NCBI GenBank assembly: GCA_902362725.1
Contig: CABIXM010000006.1
Coordinates: 1-64,000 of the forward strand
DNA from: Clostridiaceae bacterium
GTDB lineage: Bacteria; Bacillota; Clostridia; Lachnospirales; Lachnospiraceae
DNA: 64,000 nt
Direction: 5' to 3'
Shown: in pieces, positions 36,232-43,522 of the stretch
Layout of the letters: each line of letters starts with the position of its first letter
Numbering within the stretch: position 1 is the stretch's first letter
Made by a program: the position numbers and the translations under genes
The notes under the pieces: generated by a model
What the model was told of the DNA's origin: nothing
What the model saw: the letters and a program-made list of their open reading frames with translations, nothing else
Databases searched by the model: none

Positions 36232-37164
36232 TTAACCCAGCTTTGTGCCCGGCTCTAAATGATAGCCTCTTAAAAAGGCTGCCGTATCCATCCGTTTCTT
36301 TCCCTGAAGCTGAAGCTCTGTTATCTCCAGCGCTCCCTCGCCGCAGGCCACACAGACAGTATCCTTCGTCACTCTTATGATCTCCCCACAGGCGGCATTT
36401 TTATCCGCTCTCTCACAGACCCGCGCAGACCAGATTTTCAGGGTCTTGTCGCCCAGCTTTGTATAAGCGCTGGGCCACGGGTTTAGGCCCCGGATCAGCC
36501 GTTCCAGCTTCACCGCGCTCTGGGTCCAGTTAAGATCCCCCATATCCTTGGTCAGCATCCGCGCATATTCCGTCGGGCTTTCCCCCTGTTTCTCGGGCTT
36601 TAATTCGCCCTTTTCCATCTTCTCCAGCGCTTCCACGCAGAGCTTTGCGCCAAGCCCGCTTAACCGGTCAAAAAGGCTTCCGCCGGTCTCGTCCGCCGCA
36701 AGCTCCAGGCTTCCTTTCAGGAGCATGTCGCCGGTATCCAGCCCCTCGTCCATCTGCATGATGGTCACGCCGCTCTCCTTCTCGCCGTCGATAACCGCCC
36801 ACTGGATCGGGGCCGCGCCGCGGTATTTGGGAAGCAGGGAGGCATGGACGTTGATGCAGCCGTACTGCTTCATTTCCAGAATGGACTTCGGGATGATCTG
36901 GCCAAACGCGATGACTACGATCACATCGGCCTCGGTCTCACGCAGCTTCTCGATCACTTCCGGATCCCGCACCTTCTTCGGCTGGTAGACGGTCAGGCCG
37001 TGCTTTAAGGCCGCCTCTTTCACCGGGGTGGGCTGAAGCTCATGCCCTCTGCCCTTTGGCTTATCCGGCTGGGACACCACCAGGGGAATCTCATGTCCCG
37101 CCGCGATCAGCGCCTCCAGTGTGCCCACAGAAAAATCCGGGGTTCCCATAAATATAATTTTCAT
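36232..37164 (-). CDS. fmt: Methionyl-tRNA formyltransferase
   Basis: Fmt formylates initiator Met-tRNA using 10-formyl-THF. The 310-residue protein shows IIFMGTPDFSVGTLEAL, NVHASLLPKYRGAAPIQWA with the catalytic Asn-His, and MDEGLDTGDML with the Asp. The anticodon/acceptor-recognition domain is C-terminal. I start at 37164 rather than 37170 because the GAGGAG at the end of def is 9 bases from the former and 3 from the latter. The deformylase gene is 6 bases upstream, so the enzymes adding and removing formyl are encoded together. Confidence 0.96.
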   Translation of the reverse strand: MKIIFMGTPDFSVGTLEALIAAGHEIPLVVSQPDKPKGRGHELQPTPVKEAALKHGLTVYQPKKVRDPEVIEKLRETEADVIVVIAFGQIIPKSILEMKQYGCINVHASLLPKYRGAAPIQWAVIDGEKESGVTIMQMDEGLDTGDMLLKGSLELAADETGGSLFDRLSGLGAKLCVEALEKMEKGELKPEKQGESPTEYARMLTKDMGDLNWTQSAVKLERLIRGLNPWPSAYTKLGDKTLKIWSARVCERADKNAACGEIIRVTKDTVCVACGEGALEITELQLQGKKRMDTAAFLRGYHLEPGTKLG

Positions 37165-37170
37165 ATGCAT

Positions 37171-37647
37171 TTACTCCTCGTCGTCGCCTGTCTCTACATC
37201 GTAGAGCTCGCCTTCCACCAGATCCACATACAGCTTACCGTCTAGGTGATCCAGCTCGTGGCAGATAGCCCGGGCCAGCAGTCCTTCCGCCTCTACCTCG
37301 TAGCGCTCCATATTCTCGTCGTAGGCTTCCGCCTTTACGTAGTTGGGGCGCTTCACATTGCCGGCCTTGCCCGGGACGCTCAAGCAGCCCTCGCTGCCAT
37401 CCTGCTCGCCTGCGGTCTCCAGAATCCGTGGGTTGATCATGGTATAGGGATGTCCGTCGGTGTCGATGACCACGATGCGCTTCAGGATTCCCACCTGGGG
37501 AGCCGCCAGACCCACGCCCATGGCTTCATACATGGTGTCATACATGTCGTCGATAAGCTCCTGAATCTTCGGAGTCACCTCCCTGACCTCACGACAGTGT
37601 TTGCGGAGAATGTCGTCTCCCAGCTCTCTGATATTTCTGATTGCCAT
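37171..37647 (-). CDS. def: Peptide deformylase
   Basis: Def removes the formyl group from nascent proteins using a metal ion. The 158-residue protein has all three motifs: GVGLAAPQVG (about 43-52), EGCLSVPG with the metal-binding Cys, and HELDHLDG with two His ligands and the catalytic Glu. The length is that of type I bacterial enzymes. It is separated from priA by 63 bases that hold the second copy of the dispersed repeat. Confidence 0.97.
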   Translation of the reverse strand: MAIRNIRELGDDILRKHCREVREVTPKIQELIDDMYDTMYEAMGVGLAAPQVGILKRIVVIDTDGHPYTMINPRILETAGEQDGSEGCLSVPGKAGNVKRPNYVKAEAYDENMERYEVEAEGLLARAICHELDHLDGKLYVDLVEGELYDVETGDDEE

Positions 37648-37664
37648 TTTTTTCCTTCCTTTCT

Positions 37665-37691
37665 GTTACCGTTCCCTTCGTTCACAGTAAC
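37665..37691. repeat. Dispersed 27-bp repeat, copy 2
   Basis: It starts GTTACCG and ends CAGTAAC, matching copy 1 (7448-7474) at 22 of 27 positions. Its right end overlaps a second palindrome, TTCACAG-TAA-CTGTGAA (37681-37697). Copies in two unrelated intergenic gaps argue for a mobile or REP-like family rather than a specific operator. Confidence 0.5.
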
Positions 37692-37710
37692 TGTGAATCG
37701 TAGTTTCCCT

Positions 37711-39939
37711 TTAAAAGGGATTCACGGGATCCATATCAAACTGTATATTGAAGGTGGATAGCAGCTTTTCCTTCGGAAGCTCTGCCTCCAGCCATTCCTT
37801 CCATTCTGTTAAATATGCTATTTCCGTACATTTCAGATACAGCACCTTGCGATAGATGTCCTTTAGCTTCGACAGGCCCGGGTCCGAGGGGCCGATGAGG
37901 ACGATTTCCTTTCGGGTATGCGCTGCCGCTAACACCTTCAGCCGCTCCGCACCCCGGTTCAGAGCTTCTTCGTCCTCCGACATGAGGTAAAGCGCCATCA
38001 GGTGGGCCGCCGGAGGATAATTCATCATCCGCCGGAACGCCATTTCCTTTTCAAAAAACGCCTGGTAATCCTGGGCTGCCGCCGTCTCAATGCTGTAGTG
38101 GTCGGGACTGTAGGTCTGAATCACCGCCACTCCGGGCGTGTCGCCCCGGCCTGCCCGGCCCGCCGCCTGCACCAGAAGCTGAAACGTGCGCTCCGCCGCC
38201 CGATAATCGCCCGCATAGAGGGACAGATCCGCCGCCAGCACGCCCACCAGGGTCACTCCCGGAAAATCGTGTCCCTTCACGATCATCTGGGTGCCCACCA
38301 GAATATCGGCCTGTTTCCTGGAAAATGCTTCCAGAATTCGCTCATGGCCGCCCTTCTGCCTCGTGGTATCGAAATCCATCCGCAGGATCCTCGCTCCCGG
38401 AAATGCCTTCGCGGCCGCTTCCGCCACCTGCTGGGTGCCCGCCCGGAACGCTCCGATATAGACCGATCCGCAGGAAGGGCATTTCTTCGGCGCCTGGGTC
38501 TGATAACCGCAGTAATGGCAGACCATCCGACCTCCATGGTGCAGAGATAAGGACACATCGCAATGTGGACATTTTATCACATGTCCGCAGGCTCTGCAAG
38601 AAACAAAGCCCGCATAGCCCCGCCGGTTCAGGAAAAGCATGATCTGCCCACCCTTTCGCAGGCGTTCTTCCATGAGCTCCTTTAACCGGGCACTGAAGAC
38701 GGAGCGGTTTCCCATGCGAAGTTCTTCCCGGAGATCCACCACCTCGGTCTCGGGCATGGCCCGGTTCTCAATGCGAAGCGGCAGCTCGTAAAGCTGATAG
38801 ACGCCTTCTCTGGCCCGCTCGTAGGAATCCACTGACGGCGTGGCCGAACCCAGCACCACGAAGGCCCCGCACATGCGGGCCCGTTCGACGGCCGCCTCCC
38901 TGGCGTGATAGCGGGGGGCGTTTTCACTCTTATAGCTACCCTCATGTTCCTCATCTATGACGATAACGCCCAGATGGGAAAATGGCGTAAATAAGGCGGA
39001 ACGAGGGCCTATCATGACTTTCACCCCGCCCCGTCTGGCCCGCTCAAACTGGTCGTAGCGCTCCCCGGCGGACAGCTTCGAATGGATAATCGACACCTGA
39101 TCGCCAAAACGCCGGTAAAACCGCAGCACCGTCTGAAAGGTCAGAGCAATCTCGGGAATCAGCACGATGGCTTCTTTTCCCTGCTCCAGCACCGACGCAA
39201 TCAGTTCCATATAGACCTCGGTTTTTCCGCTGCCGGTAACGCCGTGAATCAGGGAAGGCCGCAGATCTCCTGCTGCCGCGCGCGCCGCCACATCGTCCAC
39301 AATAGCCTGCTGAGCCGGGTAGAGGGCGAAGGGATGGGCCTGTACCTCTGACGGTCGAATCGGATTTCGGAAAATGGTGTCGGATTCAATACGGATGAGA
39401 CCGAGTTCTGTCAGCTTCCGGGCTGTGGCGGCGGTCAGGCCAAGAGCCTTCTGGGCTTCCGCGTAGTCCAAGCTGGCCTGCTCCAGCAGAGCTTTTAAGA
39501 TGCGGACCCGGGCGGTCTGGTGCTTTCGTTCCATTTCTGCCAGTACGGCTTCGGCTTCTTCCCTGGGAACCGCCAGCCGTACTTCCCTGGAAATTTTTTC
39601 CTGTACACTCTTTTTTACCGGAAGCACCGTTTTCAGAGCCTGGTTCATAGTGGAGCCGTAAGTGCGGCGCATCCAGGCTGCCAGGGCGATGAGCTGCCCC
39701 TCCAGCCGAATGCCCTTTTCCGCCAGTCCCAGGATGGGCTTCAGCTTCCCCTCATCCCACTCGCAGTTATCGGTCAGCTCCAATACGTATCCGGTCAGGA
39801 TCCGACCCCCATTTCCGAAGGGAACCCGAACCTGCATGCCCTCTTTTAAGATGTCCTGCAGTTCCTCCGGAATCCGGTACTGGAAGGTCCGATCCAGCTT
39901 TTCCAGGGAGATATCTACGATGATATTGGCAAATTTCAC
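37711..39939 (-). CDS. priA: Primosomal protein N' (replication restart helicase)
   Basis: PriA restarts stalled forks. The 742-residue protein has an N-terminal 3' DNA-binding domain (about 1-105), Walker A GVTGSGKTEVY, DEEH in VIDEEHEGSY, and an eight-cysteine zinc module, CRACGHVIKCPHC then CHYCG and CPSCG, between helicase motifs. It also shows GTQMIVKGHDFPGV and QAAGRAGRG (motif VI). The start ATG overlaps the murE stop by 4 bases. Confidence 0.97.
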   Translation of the reverse strand: MKFANIIVDISLEKLDRTFQYRIPEELQDILKEGMQVRVPFGNGGRILTGYVLELTDNCEWDEGKLKPILGLAEKGIRLEGQLIALAAWMRRTYGSTMNQALKTVLPVKKSVQEKISREVRLAVPREEAEAVLAEMERKHQTARVRILKALLEQASLDYAEAQKALGLTAATARKLTELGLIRIESDTIFRNPIRPSEVQAHPFALYPAQQAIVDDVAARAAAGDLRPSLIHGVTGSGKTEVYMELIASVLEQGKEAIVLIPEIALTFQTVLRFYRRFGDQVSIIHSKLSAGERYDQFERARRGGVKVMIGPRSALFTPFSHLGVIVIDEEHEGSYKSENAPRYHAREAAVERARMCGAFVVLGSATPSVDSYERAREGVYQLYELPLRIENRAMPETEVVDLREELRMGNRSVFSARLKELMEERLRKGGQIMLFLNRRGYAGFVSCRACGHVIKCPHCDVSLSLHHGGRMVCHYCGYQTQAPKKCPSCGSVYIGAFRAGTQQVAEAAAKAFPGARILRMDFDTTRQKGGHERILEAFSRKQADILVGTQMIVKGHDFPGVTLVGVLAADLSLYAGDYRAAERTFQLLVQAAGRAGRGDTPGVAVIQTYSPDHYSIETAAAQDYQAFFEKEMAFRRMMNYPPAAHLMALYLMSEDEEALNRGAERLKVLAAAHTRKEIVLIGPSDPGLSKLKDIYRKVLYLKCTEIAYLTEWKEWLEAELPKEKLLSTFNIQFDMDPVNPF

Positions 39940-41405
39940 TTTCTACCTAACTCCTCCAGAACCTCCGCAATCAGCACCCGCTCATCCATGGGATGCTTGA
40001 CGCCGCAGATTTCCTGATAGTCTTCGTGACCCTTTCCGGCCAGGACAATGACGTCGCCGGGCTGGCCATGCTCGATGACGTAGCGGATGGCTTCTTTCCG
40101 GTCGATGATTTCCACGTATTTTCCACTGGTTTTACCGATGCCGATCTTGATGTCGTCGATGATGGCCTGGGGTTCCTCGAAGCGGGGGTTATCGGAGGTG
40201 ATAACGGTCAGATCCGCCAAATTGCCGGACACCTCACCCATCTCATAGCGGCGCAGCTTGGAGCGGTTGCCGCCGCAGCCAAACAGGCAGACCAGACGCT
40301 TCGGGTTGTATTCCTTTAAGGTAGTCAGCAGACTTTCCAGGCTCATGGCATTGTGGGCATAGTCGATCATCAGGGTGAAGTCGTCGGAGACCTTCACCTT
40401 CTCGATACGGCCCTTGGTCTGTACCACCTCCAGGGCTGCCAGCATATCCTCCTTCGGAATGTCAAAATGACGGCAGACCGCGATAGCCACCAGAGAATTA
40501 TATACACTGAAGCGGCCCGGCATATCGATTTCCACATCGAAATCCATGAGGCCGGATACGTGATAGTCTACGCCCAGGAAGCCCGGACGATTCACCAGTT
40601 TCAGATCGGACGCCCGGAGATCCGCTTTCTCGGAAAAGCCGTAGGTCTCCACCTTACAGGTATGGCCCTGCAGGATATCGTCGCAGTGCGCGTCGTCCAC
40701 ATTGACCAGACCTAAATCGCACTGGCGGAACAGGCGGCTCTTGCACTCCATGTATTCCTCGAAGCTGGCGTGCTCATTTTCCCCGATGTGATCAGGTGCC
40801 AGATTCGTGAAAATGCCGATATCAAACTGGATGCCCGCGGTGCGGTGGAGCTTCAGGCCCTGGGAGGATACCTCCATGACGACCACCTTGCAGCCCGCCT
40901 CCACCATCTGGGCGAAGTATTCCTGCACCTCGTAGGACTCCGGCGTGGTGTTGTGGGCCGGGATGTGCCTGTCGCCGATGATAACTTCGATGGTGCCGAT
41001 AAGGCCGGTGGGGATACCAGCATGCTCCAGGATGGATCGGATCATGAAGGTAGTGGTGGTCTTGCCCTTGGTTCCGGTAATGCCGATGACCTTCAGCTTC
41101 TTCGCCGGATACTGGAAGTAAGCTGCGGATATCAGGGCCAGGGCGTAGCGGGTATCTTCCACCAGTACGACAGTCGTGCCCGCCGGTACGTCCACAGGGC
41201 GCTCGGCCACGATGACTACCGCGCCGTTCTTCGCCGCCTCGCCTGCCACGTCGTGGCTATCGAAGGTAGCGCCCTTGATGCAGACGAACATGCACTCCTT
41301 CTTTACTTTTCTGGTATTATATACAAGCTCGCTGACGTTGACGTCGATGCTGCCGCTTACGACTTCATATTTCAGATCTTTCAGTAATTCGCGTGCTGCT
41401 CTCAT
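39936..41405 (-). CDS. murE: UDP-MurNAc-Ala-Glu:meso-diaminopimelate ligase
   Basis: MurE adds the third stem residue in peptidoglycan synthesis. The 489-residue protein has the ATP-binding GITGTKGKTTTTFMI (near 110-124) and HNTTPESYEVQ. The substrate motif DNPR in TSDNPRFEEP indicates meso-diaminopimelate rather than lysine. GAGGAGG precedes the ATG. A 9-bp inverted repeat (41435-41443 with 41450-41458, AAAATCATT) lies just upstream and may be a weak stop for the preceding epimerase gene or an operator. Confidence 0.96.
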   Translation of the reverse strand: MRAARELLKDLKYEVVSGSIDVNVSELVYNTRKVKKECMFVCIKGATFDSHDVAGEAAKNGAVVIVAERPVDVPAGTTVVLVEDTRYALALISAAYFQYPAKKLKVIGITGTKGKTTTTFMIRSILEHAGIPTGLIGTIEVIIGDRHIPAHNTTPESYEVQEYFAQMVEAGCKVVVMEVSSQGLKLHRTAGIQFDIGIFTNLAPDHIGENEHASFEEYMECKSRLFRQCDLGLVNVDDAHCDDILQGHTCKVETYGFSEKADLRASDLKLVNRPGFLGVDYHVSGLMDFDVEIDMPGRFSVYNSLVAIAVCRHFDIPKEDMLAALEVVQTKGRIEKVKVSDDFTLMIDYAHNAMSLESLLTTLKEYNPKRLVCLFGCGGNRSKLRRYEMGEVSGNLADLTVITSDNPRFEEPQAIIDDIKIGIGKTSGKYVEIIDRKEAIRYVIEHGQPGDVIVLAGKGHEDYQEICGVKHPMDERVLIAEVLEELGRK

Positions 41406-41514
41406 GCTACTGCCTCCTCATGCTAAAACCATTCAAAATCATTTATGCCAATGATTTTATTTTTAACTTCTATATTTTATGGTTCTGATAATAATCTCAA
41501 TTCTAATAGATGCG

Positions 41515-42393
41515 TTATTTTTCAACCACGATCTCGTAAGCGGTCCGGAAGCTCTTCCCGGCCTCCAGGCTCTGCTCGCCGTATTTATCCTTCAGCTCGC
41601 CGGTAAAGCCCTTGTTATCGCAACGGCCCAGCCAGGGCTCCAGGCAGATGAACGGAGCGTTCTTTTGTACCGGAGACCAGATGCCTACGTGCTGCGCGTC
41701 CGGGCAAATGAGCGTAACGCGCCCGGTTCCGTCTGCTTCTTCCAGCGTGACCTTCTTGACCTGGCCCTCATCGAAAACCATGGTGTCGGCGTCGAAGGTG
41801 TGCTCACCCACCGTGTATACGTGGTCTGTCAGCGTCAACATCACCGGATGCTCCGCATCCGCGGTTCCGGTGGGCAGGTCGATGCCGGTACAGGACAATT
41901 TGTCCAAGCCATCGAATACCAGACGGCAGCCCATGACGGAATCCACGTTGAAGGCCGGATGGCCGCCGATAGAGTAATACAGGGTCTTGGTATCGGTATT
42001 TTTGACCGTCCACTCTACGCTGATATGATTTTCTGTAAGTCTGTGGGTGACCAGAAGCTCGAAGTTGAACGGGTAATTCTTCTTTGTGATTTCTGTGGAT
42101 ACCAGACGATGCGTCACGGCCTCCGAGCTTAACTCCACGCACTCAAACTCGCTGTCCCGGGCGAAGCCATGGGCGCTCATGGAGTACTCTGTTCCTTCAT
42201 AATGATAGACGCCGCCGTTCAGTTTACCTACAAAAGGAAACAGAATTGGGGAATGACGTCCCCAGTATTTGGGGTCTGCGTTCCACAGCACTTCACGCTC
42301 TTTCTTCTTATCATATACTCTGGAAAGCTCCGCGCCTGCGTCGCTCACCTCTACTACCAGATATGCATTTTCCAGTGTCCGCATTTCTGCCAT
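41515..42393 (-). CDS. Aldose 1-epimerase family protein
   Basis: This 292-residue protein has the galactose-mutarotase fold and belongs to the LacX/YeaD-like branch. It shows the two histidines in MSAHGFARDSEF and YYSIGGHPAFN and the catalytic-type acid in FICLEPWLGRCD. It probably interconverts anomers of a sugar or sugar phosphate. The frame runs back to 42582, but AGGAGG is 7 bases before the ATG at 42393, and a hairpin-rich leader occupies the upstream part. Its neighbours are housekeeping genes, so the substrate cannot be inferred. Confidence 0.85.
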   Translation of the reverse strand: MAEMRTLENAYLVVEVSDAGAELSRVYDKKKEREVLWNADPKYWGRHSPILFPFVGKLNGGVYHYEGTEYSMSAHGFARDSEFECVELSSEAVTHRLVSTEITKKNYPFNFELLVTHRLTENHISVEWTVKNTDTKTLYYSIGGHPAFNVDSVMGCRLVFDGLDKLSCTGIDLPTGTADAEHPVMLTLTDHVYTVGEHTFDADTMVFDEGQVKKVTLEEADGTGRVTLICPDAQHVGIWSPVQKNAPFICLEPWLGRCDNKGFTGELKDKYGEQSLEAGKSFRTAYEIVVEK

Positions 42394-42502
42394 CTCCATA
42401 CCTCCTGCCCGGCCATACCGCCGGTTTTTCTTCTCTTTCACCCGCCGTCCCGCTCTGTAAGCCATCCGGCAAAAAAGAGTGTGCATCCCCCGGAGGGGTT
42501 TT

Positions 42503-42561
42503 TGCTCTATAGGAAGCATGACTTTCGTGCTTTCCTGTAACATGGTGTTTCCTATAGAGCA
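42503..42561 (-). other. Hairpin-forming leader of the aldose-epimerase gene
   Basis: TGCTCTATAGGAA (42503-42515) and TTCCTATAGAGCA (42549-42561) form a perfect 13-bp stem. A small inner inverted repeat, AAGCA/TGCTT, lies at 42514-42532. It lies between the promoter at 42581-42610 and the gene, so it is transcribed. It is followed on the minus strand by a CCCC-TCC-GGGG mini-hairpin and a U6 run (about 42470-42498). Confidence 0.55.
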
Positions 42562-42580
42562 GGATATCATGTCTGGCGAC

Positions 42581-42610
42581 ATTATATCATATTCTCCCTT
42601 CCTTTTCCAA
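42581..42610 (-). promoter_or_regulatory. Promoter of the aldose-epimerase gene
   Basis: TTGGAA (42605-42610) and TATAAT (42581-42586) are 18 bases apart on the minus strand, with TGA directly before the -10. It implies a leader of about 180 bases. Confidence 0.6.
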
Positions 42611-42713
42611 TCCTTACAGTGATTTTCGTTTCTCTTAAGTATTCGTTAAGGAAATCCGTCCTTTTTTTATCATTCTTTTAGAATCTGGACATACTTTGAA
42701 CACATTTCCTGCG

Positions 42714-42719
42714 TATAAT
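42714..42719 (+). promoter_or_regulatory. -10 element of the small RNA candidate
   Basis: Perfect TATAAT on the plus strand. Upstream, only TACTTT-like sequence stands at -35 spacing, so an activator or weak activity is possible. Confidence 0.35.
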
Positions 42720-42725
42720 AAACGT

Positions 42726-42804
42726 CAGATAGTTGATTAAGACATCACTATCTCCCCCCTCATAAGAAAAAGAAAAGCCGCCCGGTATCCGGGCGGCTTT
42801 TCTT
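42726..42804 (+). ncRNA. Small RNA candidate with C-rich loop and terminator
   Basis: After a TATAAT at 42714-42719 the plus strand gives a first stem (AGATAGT at 42727-42733 with ACTATCT at 42747-42753, extendable through GAT/ATC). A single-stranded TCCCCCC segment follows, and then a perfect 16-bp GC-rich terminator. There is no ORF. C-rich unpaired segments of this kind are used by Firmicute small RNAs to pair with AGGAGG ribosome-binding sites. The -35 region is weak, which lowers confidence. Confidence 0.35.
42770..42804. terminator. Intrinsic terminator upstream of hicAB
   Basis: AAGAAAAGCCGCCCGG (42770-42785) pairs perfectly with 42789-42804 around a 3-base loop, followed by TGGTTTTC. 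No protein gene ends nearby on the plus strand, so it must end an unannotated transcript or insulate hicAB. Confidence 0.8.
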
Positions 42805-42824
42805 GGTTTTCAGGAGAATACTAT

Positions 42825-42853
42825 TTGCATTTTGGGTATGAAAGTGGTAGTAT
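42825..42853 (+). promoter_or_regulatory. Promoter of hicAB
   Basis: TTGCAT (42825-42830) and TAGTAT (42848-42853) are 17 bases apart, with TGG before the -10. The elements are far from consensus, as expected for a toxin operon. Confidence 0.45.
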
Positions 42854-42886
42854 AGACATATCATAAAGAAAGGGGATACCGCTAAC

Positions 42887-43135
42887 GTGGCAACATTAGC
42901 AAAGCTAATGCAGGCTACTTTAAGCGGAACACAGGACCGGAATATCCGATTTTCGGACCTGCAGAAAGTACTTACTGCATTTGGTTTTCAATGCAGAATC
43001 AGAGGAGACCATTTTATTTACTGGAAAAATGGCATAGATGAAATCATAAACCTTCAACCTGACGGCAGCAAAGCCAAGCCCTATCAGGTCAAACAAATTC
43101 GTAACCTGATTTTAAAGTATCATTTGGAGGTGTGA
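42887..43135 (+). CDS. hicA: HicA-family mRNA interferase toxin
   Basis: This 82-residue protein has the double-stranded-RNA-binding-like HicA fold. The catalytic His is in RGDHFIYW (near residue 42), followed by the family's C-terminal block KPYQVKQIRNLILKYHL. HicA cleaves mRNAs when not bound by HicB. The start is GTG at 42887 after AAAGGGG; an ATG 7 codons later is possible, but HicA proteins commonly need the N-terminal segment. The antitoxin gene follows, its ribosome-binding site lying inside the hicA end. Confidence 0.88.
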   Translation: MATLAKLMQATLSGTQDRNIRFSDLQKVLTAFGFQCRIRGDHFIYWKNGIDEIINLQPDGSKAKPYQVKQIRNLILKYHLEV

Positions 43136-43137
43136 AA

Positions 43138-43347
43138 ATGCCAAAATATGAACGCATTATTTTCTGGTCTGAGGATGACCAAAAATGGCTTGTAGATGTC
43201 CCCGAGCTTCCCGGATGCATGGCTGATGGCGACACACCAGCCAAGGCCCTGGAAAATGTCGAAAAGATTATCGCCGATTGGCTTGCTACAGCCAGAGAAT
43301 TAGGCCGGGAAATCCCCGTCCCCAAAGGCAGACTTGCCGTAATTTAA
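43138..43347 (+). CDS. hicB: HicB-family antitoxin
   Basis: This 69-residue protein shows the HicB partial RNase H-like core: FWSEDDQKWLVDVPELPGCMADGDTPAKALENVEKIIADWL. It lacks a C-terminal DNA-binding domain, so it is the short form and may not autoregulate by itself. I start at the ATG at 43138, 7 bases after GGAGG, rather than at the GTG at 43132. It is 2 bases downstream of hicA. It neutralises the toxin by binding it. Confidence 0.88.
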   Translation: MPKYERIIFWSEDDQKWLVDVPELPGCMADGDTPAKALENVEKIIADWLATARELGREIPVPKGRLAVI

Positions 43348-43392
43348 CTAAAAATAACAGGTGCAAAGCTTTCTGCTTAATACCTGCTTTCC

Positions 43393-43463
43393 GCAGATAT
43401 AGTTCATCGGTAGAACACCAGCTTCCCAAGCTGGGGAGGCGGGTTCGATTCCCGTTATCTGCT
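43393..43463 (+). tRNA. tRNA-Gly (anticodon CCC)
   Basis: A full cloverleaf is visible: acceptor GCAGATA/TATCTGC, D arm GTTC-ATCGGTA-GAAC, and anticodon stem CCAGC/GCTGG with loop TTCCCAA giving anticodon CCC. The T arm GCGGG-TTCGATT-CCCGT has one G-U pair. The discriminator base is T and CCA is not encoded. It lies 45 bases after hicB and may be read from the same promoter. Confidence 0.95.
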
Positions 43464-43478
43464 CTACAGGATAGAAAA

Positions 43479-43510
43479 CCTGCCGGATTCCATATCCGAC
43501 AGGCTTTTTT
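43479..43510 (+). terminator. Terminator after tRNA-Gly
   Basis: CCTGCCGGA (43479-43487) and TCCGACAGG (43495-43503) pair with one mismatch and are followed by a T6 run. It ends the hicAB/tRNA strand before the convergent radA gene. Confidence 0.8.
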
Positions 43511-43522
43511 CTATCCTTATTT

